Shown here: in pieces, positions 40,565-43,367 of the stretch
How the letters are laid out: the number at the start of each line of letters is the position of its first letter
Numbering within the stretch: position 1 is the stretch's first letter
Source: Roseibium sp. TrichSKD4
GTDB lineage: Bacteria > Pseudomonadota > Alphaproteobacteria > Rhizobiales > Stappiaceae
Reading direction: 5' to 3'
DNA length: 43,367 nt
Assembly: GCF_000148725.1 (NCBI RefSeq)
Contig: NZ_GL476320.1
Location: 998,402-1,041,768, forward strand
The notes under the pieces: generated by a model
What the model saw: only the letters and a program-made list of their open reading frames with translations
What the model was told of the DNA's origin: nothing
The model's database searches: none
Program-made: the position numbers and the translations under genes

Positions 40565-43367
40565 ATGCGTGCTTCTTCTTTCCTGCACAAAGCAACGTCC
40601 TCTGCTGTCTCGATTGTAACAATCGCCAGTTTCCTGCTGCAGACAACGTTTTCCTCCTATGCTCAGGATATAACGGTGGACCCCAATGCCGGGGCGCACA
40701 ATCAACCAAGTGTGACAGCAGCACGTAATGGCGTGCCGATTGTCAATATCGCAAAGCCGAATGCCTCGGGCCTTTCTCACAACAAGTATCTGGACTTCAA
40801 TGTTGGCCAGCAGGGCGTAGTCCTTAATAACTCCAGGACGATTGGTACATCCCAGTTGGGCGGTGCCATGCTGAACAACCCCAATCTGGGGAGCGGCCCT
40901 GAAGCCAATCTGATCCTCAATGAAGTCACCAGCGCAAACCCTTCTCTGCTTGAAGGGGCGACGGAAGTGTTTGGTGGCAACGCTCAGTATATTCTGGCCA
41001 ATCCCAATGGCATTACCTGTAACGGGTGTGGGTTTATCGGAACTCCCAGAGCCTCGCTGACAACGGGAACCCCGGAGCTCGATCCAGCAACGGGTGCGTT
41101 AACGGGCCTGTCTGTCGATCGTGGGCAGATCTCCATTGAAGGTCTGGGGCTGGATGCCAGCAATACCGACTTCTTCGACATTATAAGCCGCGGCGTAGCG
41201 ATCAACGGGGCGATCCACGGACAGGACGTGAGCATCATCACGGGCCGCAATCACGTGGATTACGCTAATCGTGTCGTTCGCTCGGTCAAGGCCGATGACG
41301 GAAGCGCCAAGCCGGAATTCAGCGTGGATTCCTCGGCGCTTGGCGGGATGTATGCCAATCGGATTTCCCTTCAGGGAACAGAAGCGGGTGTTGGCGTTCG
41401 TACACCTGAAAACCTCTCGACCGGTTCCGGCGGCTTGGTGCTGACGGCGGATGGCAAACTGGTCATGCGCAAGGTCAAATCCAAAGGCGCAATCCGGGCG
41501 CGCTCAAATTCTGCAGGTGTTGAAGTTCAGGGTAATCTCCATGCCGGAACCACACTCGACCTTGAGGGGGCCACATCTCTGACCGTTGTGGAGCACGCCA
41601 CATTAGGGGCGCTGAAGAAGAACGTTAAGCTCACGGCAGGTACATCCCTTGAGGTGAAGGGAGAGACGGTTGCCGCTGGTGTTACGGAGAGTGGTGACTT
41701 TGTTTCCGGACAGGGCGATCTAACCCTGAACTCGTCGGGAAGCCTTTCAATTGCAGCAGGCACAGCGCTTCATGCCGGAAACGCGCTGACGGCAACATCT
41801 TCAGGTGCCTCCGATGTTTCTGGAACGGTGACCGCTGGCAACAAGGTCAAGCTGACCGCCGGAACTCTTCTGGGGCTGAATGCTGGCCTGATTGGCGCCG
41901 GTGCAACGGCGAGTGGAAGCTTCATTTCCGGTCAGGGCGATGTGGAGCTGCAGTCTCTTGACGGGATTTCGGTTGCATCTGGAGCACAGGTCTATGGCGG
42001 TAATTCTGTTACGTCATCATCTGCTGGGCAAACTGATGTCTCTGGATCGGTCTCGGCAGGTCAAGCGGTCACGCTGACAGCTGGAGCATTCATGGCGCTC
42101 GGCGGCAGTCTTATCGGTGCAGGTGTCGATACGAACGGCGACTTTGTGACCGACGAGGGCGATGTGGAGATCAATTCGTCGGGCGGCCTATCTGTTGCAT
42201 CCAATGCACAAGTGCATGCTGGAAACTCGGTTGGTACCACATCTGCGACAAACACGGAGATTGCAGGCAAGGTTACAAGTGATCAGTCCGTTTCGGTAAC
42301 GGCTGGAACCAGTCTGACAACAGTGGCGGACAGTCTGATCACATCGCGTGCAGGTGATATTGATATCACGGCCCATGACTGGACCAATAGTGGCAAAGTG
42401 TCAGCTGCGCACGATACTCGTATCACCCTGTCAGGCAATGGAACCAACAATGCTGCGATTTCAGCCAAGCGAGATCTGACGCTGGCACTAGGTGGAAACT
42501 TTACCAATCTGGATGCGCTCCTGTCTGGCCGAAACATGGCCATCCACGGAACAACCGATGCTGACCGGGCAGGGATCGTCACCAATCAGGTGGGGCATAT
42601 TGAAGCCATTGAAGGCACCTTGGCCATTCGGGCGCTGGAGTTCCACAACATCGGCACCGCACCGACTGTATCAGTTTCGGAAACGTCCAATACGGAGAGG
42701 GTTTTCAGTCATTCGGTTAAGGGAAGCACCAAAACCTGGTACATTTGGGATGTATTCACGACAGATATATCGACGGATACTCTGGATCAGGAAGGAGCCT
42801 CGGCGAAACTCGCTTCAGGTGGTGATCTGACAATTGATGCAGACACCATCCGAAATAGCTACTCGGATATTACTTCTGGTGGCGATATGGTGTTAACGGG
42901 AACAACCCTGTTGAATGAGGGGTTGGAGTTGACGAAAACAACAACCGTTCATCACGTCAGGAGTCTCTACAAGGGAAGCACGCACCGCCGCGATGATTTT
43001 ATAAGTCAAACCTCCACGTCCGAATCAATCGACTCGGTTCCGGCTACAATATCGGCGGTCGGAAGTCTTACGGGCACGTTTACCGACAGGATCGATGGCG
43101 AGGTTATCAAGCAGAATTCAGACATTTCCGGTTCGGCAACAACTATCGATCTACCGGATATCGATCCGAGTGGCACCGCTCCGAACTTCGACATTAGACC
43201 ATCCGCTTTAAATATCATTGTTCCCGATCCGCAGGCACCTTATCTTTTCGAAACAGACCCTCTGTTTGTTGACCTCAAGTACTTCTACAATTCTGATCGG
43301 TTTCTGGAGCGCTTCCTGAATTCGCGCCTGAATCACCCAAAGCGACTTGGTGATGCATATATCGAAC
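40565..43367 (+). CDS. TpsA exoprotein, filamentous hemagglutinin/CdiA-like, 3' end beyond the window
   Basis: 934 codons are open and run off the edge. A signal peptide ends near SSYAQ-D (residue 34). The TPS domain follows, with NPNGI at residues 146-150 and CNGCGF at 152-157, the pattern of FHA/CdiA proteins. Then come beta-helix repeats, including three 74-residue units. The last visible part contains KYFYNSDRFLERF and LNHPKRLGDAYIE, which resembles the SDYML...KRLGDGYYE segment of CdiA/FHA proteins. It starts 19 bases after tpsB. It may be an adhesin or a contact-dependent toxin; the deciding C-terminus and any immunity gene are outside the window. Confidence 0.9.
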   Translation, partial: MRASSFLHKATSSAVSIVTIASFLLQTTFSSYAQDITVDPNAGAHNQPSVTAARNGVPIVNIAKPNASGLSHNKYLDFNVGQQGVVLNNSRTIGTSQLGGAMLNNPNLGSGPEANLILNEVTSANPSLLEGATEVFGGNAQYILANPNGITCNGCGFIGTPRASLTTGTPELDPATGALTGLSVDRGQISIEGLGLDASNTDFFDIISRGVAINGAIHGQDVSIITGRNHVDYANRVVRSVKADDGSAKPEFSVDSSALGGMYANRISLQGTEAGVGVRTPENLSTGSGGLVLTADGKLVMRKVKSKGAIRARSNSAGVEVQGNLHAGTTLDLEGATSLTVVEHATLGALKKNVKLTAGTSLEVKGETVAAGVTESGDFVSGQGDLTLNSSGSLSIAAGTALHAGNALTATSSGASDVSGTVTAGNKVKLTAGTLLGLNAGLIGAGATASGSFISGQGDVELQSLDGISVASGAQVYGGNSVTSSSAGQTDVSGSVSAGQAVTLTAGAFMALGGSLIGAGVDTNGDFVTDEGDVEINSSGGLSVASNAQVHAGNSVGTTSATNTEIAGKVTSDQSVSVTAGTSLTTVADSLITSRAGDIDITAHDWTNSGKVSAAHDTRITLSGNGTNNAAISAKRDLTLALGGNFTNLDALLSGRNMAIHGTTDADRAGIVTNQVGHIEAIEGTLAIRALEFHNIGTAPTVSVSETSNTERVFSHSVKGSTKTWYIWDVFTTDISTDTLDQEGASAKLASGGDLTIDADTIRNSYSDITSGGDMVLTGTTLLNEGLELTKTTTVHHVRSLYKGSTHRRDDFISQTSTSESIDSVPATISAVGSLTGTFTDRIDGEVIKQNSDISGSATTIDLPDIDPSGTAPNFDIRPSALNIIVPDPQAPYLFETDPLFVDLKYFYNSDRFLERFLNSRLNHPKRLGDAYIE
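41675..42340 (+). repeat. Three tandem 222-base repeats in the TpsA gene
   Basis: Units start at 41675, 41897 and 42119, each exactly 222 bases or 74 codons. Shared protein pattern: AG-x-GDF-x(4)-GD, then SVASxAQVHAGNSV and VSAGxxVxLTAG. The units are diverged in sequence, so they are old, but length is fully conserved, as expected from stacked turns of a beta-helix. Confidence 0.8.

Overview
The window looks like a piece of chromosome from a methylated-amine-using alphaproteobacterium, probably of the Rhodobacterales or Stappiaceae type; the sequence alone does not fix the genus. The evidence is a dmmDABC-type dimethylamine N-demethylase cluster beside an ammonium transporter, a four-subunit sarcosine oxidase operon, a BCCT betaine/choline/carnitine carrier and moderate GC genes with many four-base ATGA overlaps.

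Bases 1-20107 are a catabolic region for N-methylated compounds. An ammonium transporter (5' end only) diverges from dmmD-dmmA-dmmB-dmmC. An XRE-cupin regulator and a GlxA/AraC-type regulator follow, then soxBDAG on the minus strand, a LysR regulator, and a divergent plus-strand operon: aldehyde dehydrogenase, M19-like protein, BCCT transporter, a 567-residue protein I do not recognise, a DUF3726 protein and an Ldh-family oxidoreductase. The demethylase and sarcosine oxidase both release one-carbon units that their GcvT-like parts can load on tetrahydrofolate. The BCCT carrier would bring in the substrate, and the nitrogen ends as ammonium or glycine. The LysR protein and the divergent operon share a promoter gap with a well-formed T-N11-A site.

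Bases 20108-26380 are a graveyard of mobile and broken genes: a tyrosine-integrase remnant abutting an intact IS66-family element, an orphan NMT1/THI5-type binding protein with a RutR-like operator, a truncated glycosyltransferase, a transposon-end-like repeat, and an internally deleted SWIM/SNF2 helicase.

Bases 26381-31158 hold an intact PrkA-YeaH-SpoVR stress module. It is bracketed by two diverged direct copies (about 25080 and 31988) of the same transposon-end-like sequence; a serine-recombinase remnant lies just before the second copy.

Bases 32568-35731 carry two toxin-antitoxin pairs (DUF1778/GNAT and YefM/YoeB) and a DUF6880 protein. Bases 36143-38557 carry a ParB-domain DNA methyltransferase with a conserved partner. 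The window ends in a two-partner secretion system: a TpsB outer-membrane transporter and the first 934 codons of a large filamentous-hemagglutinin/CdiA-like exoprotein, which runs off the edge.
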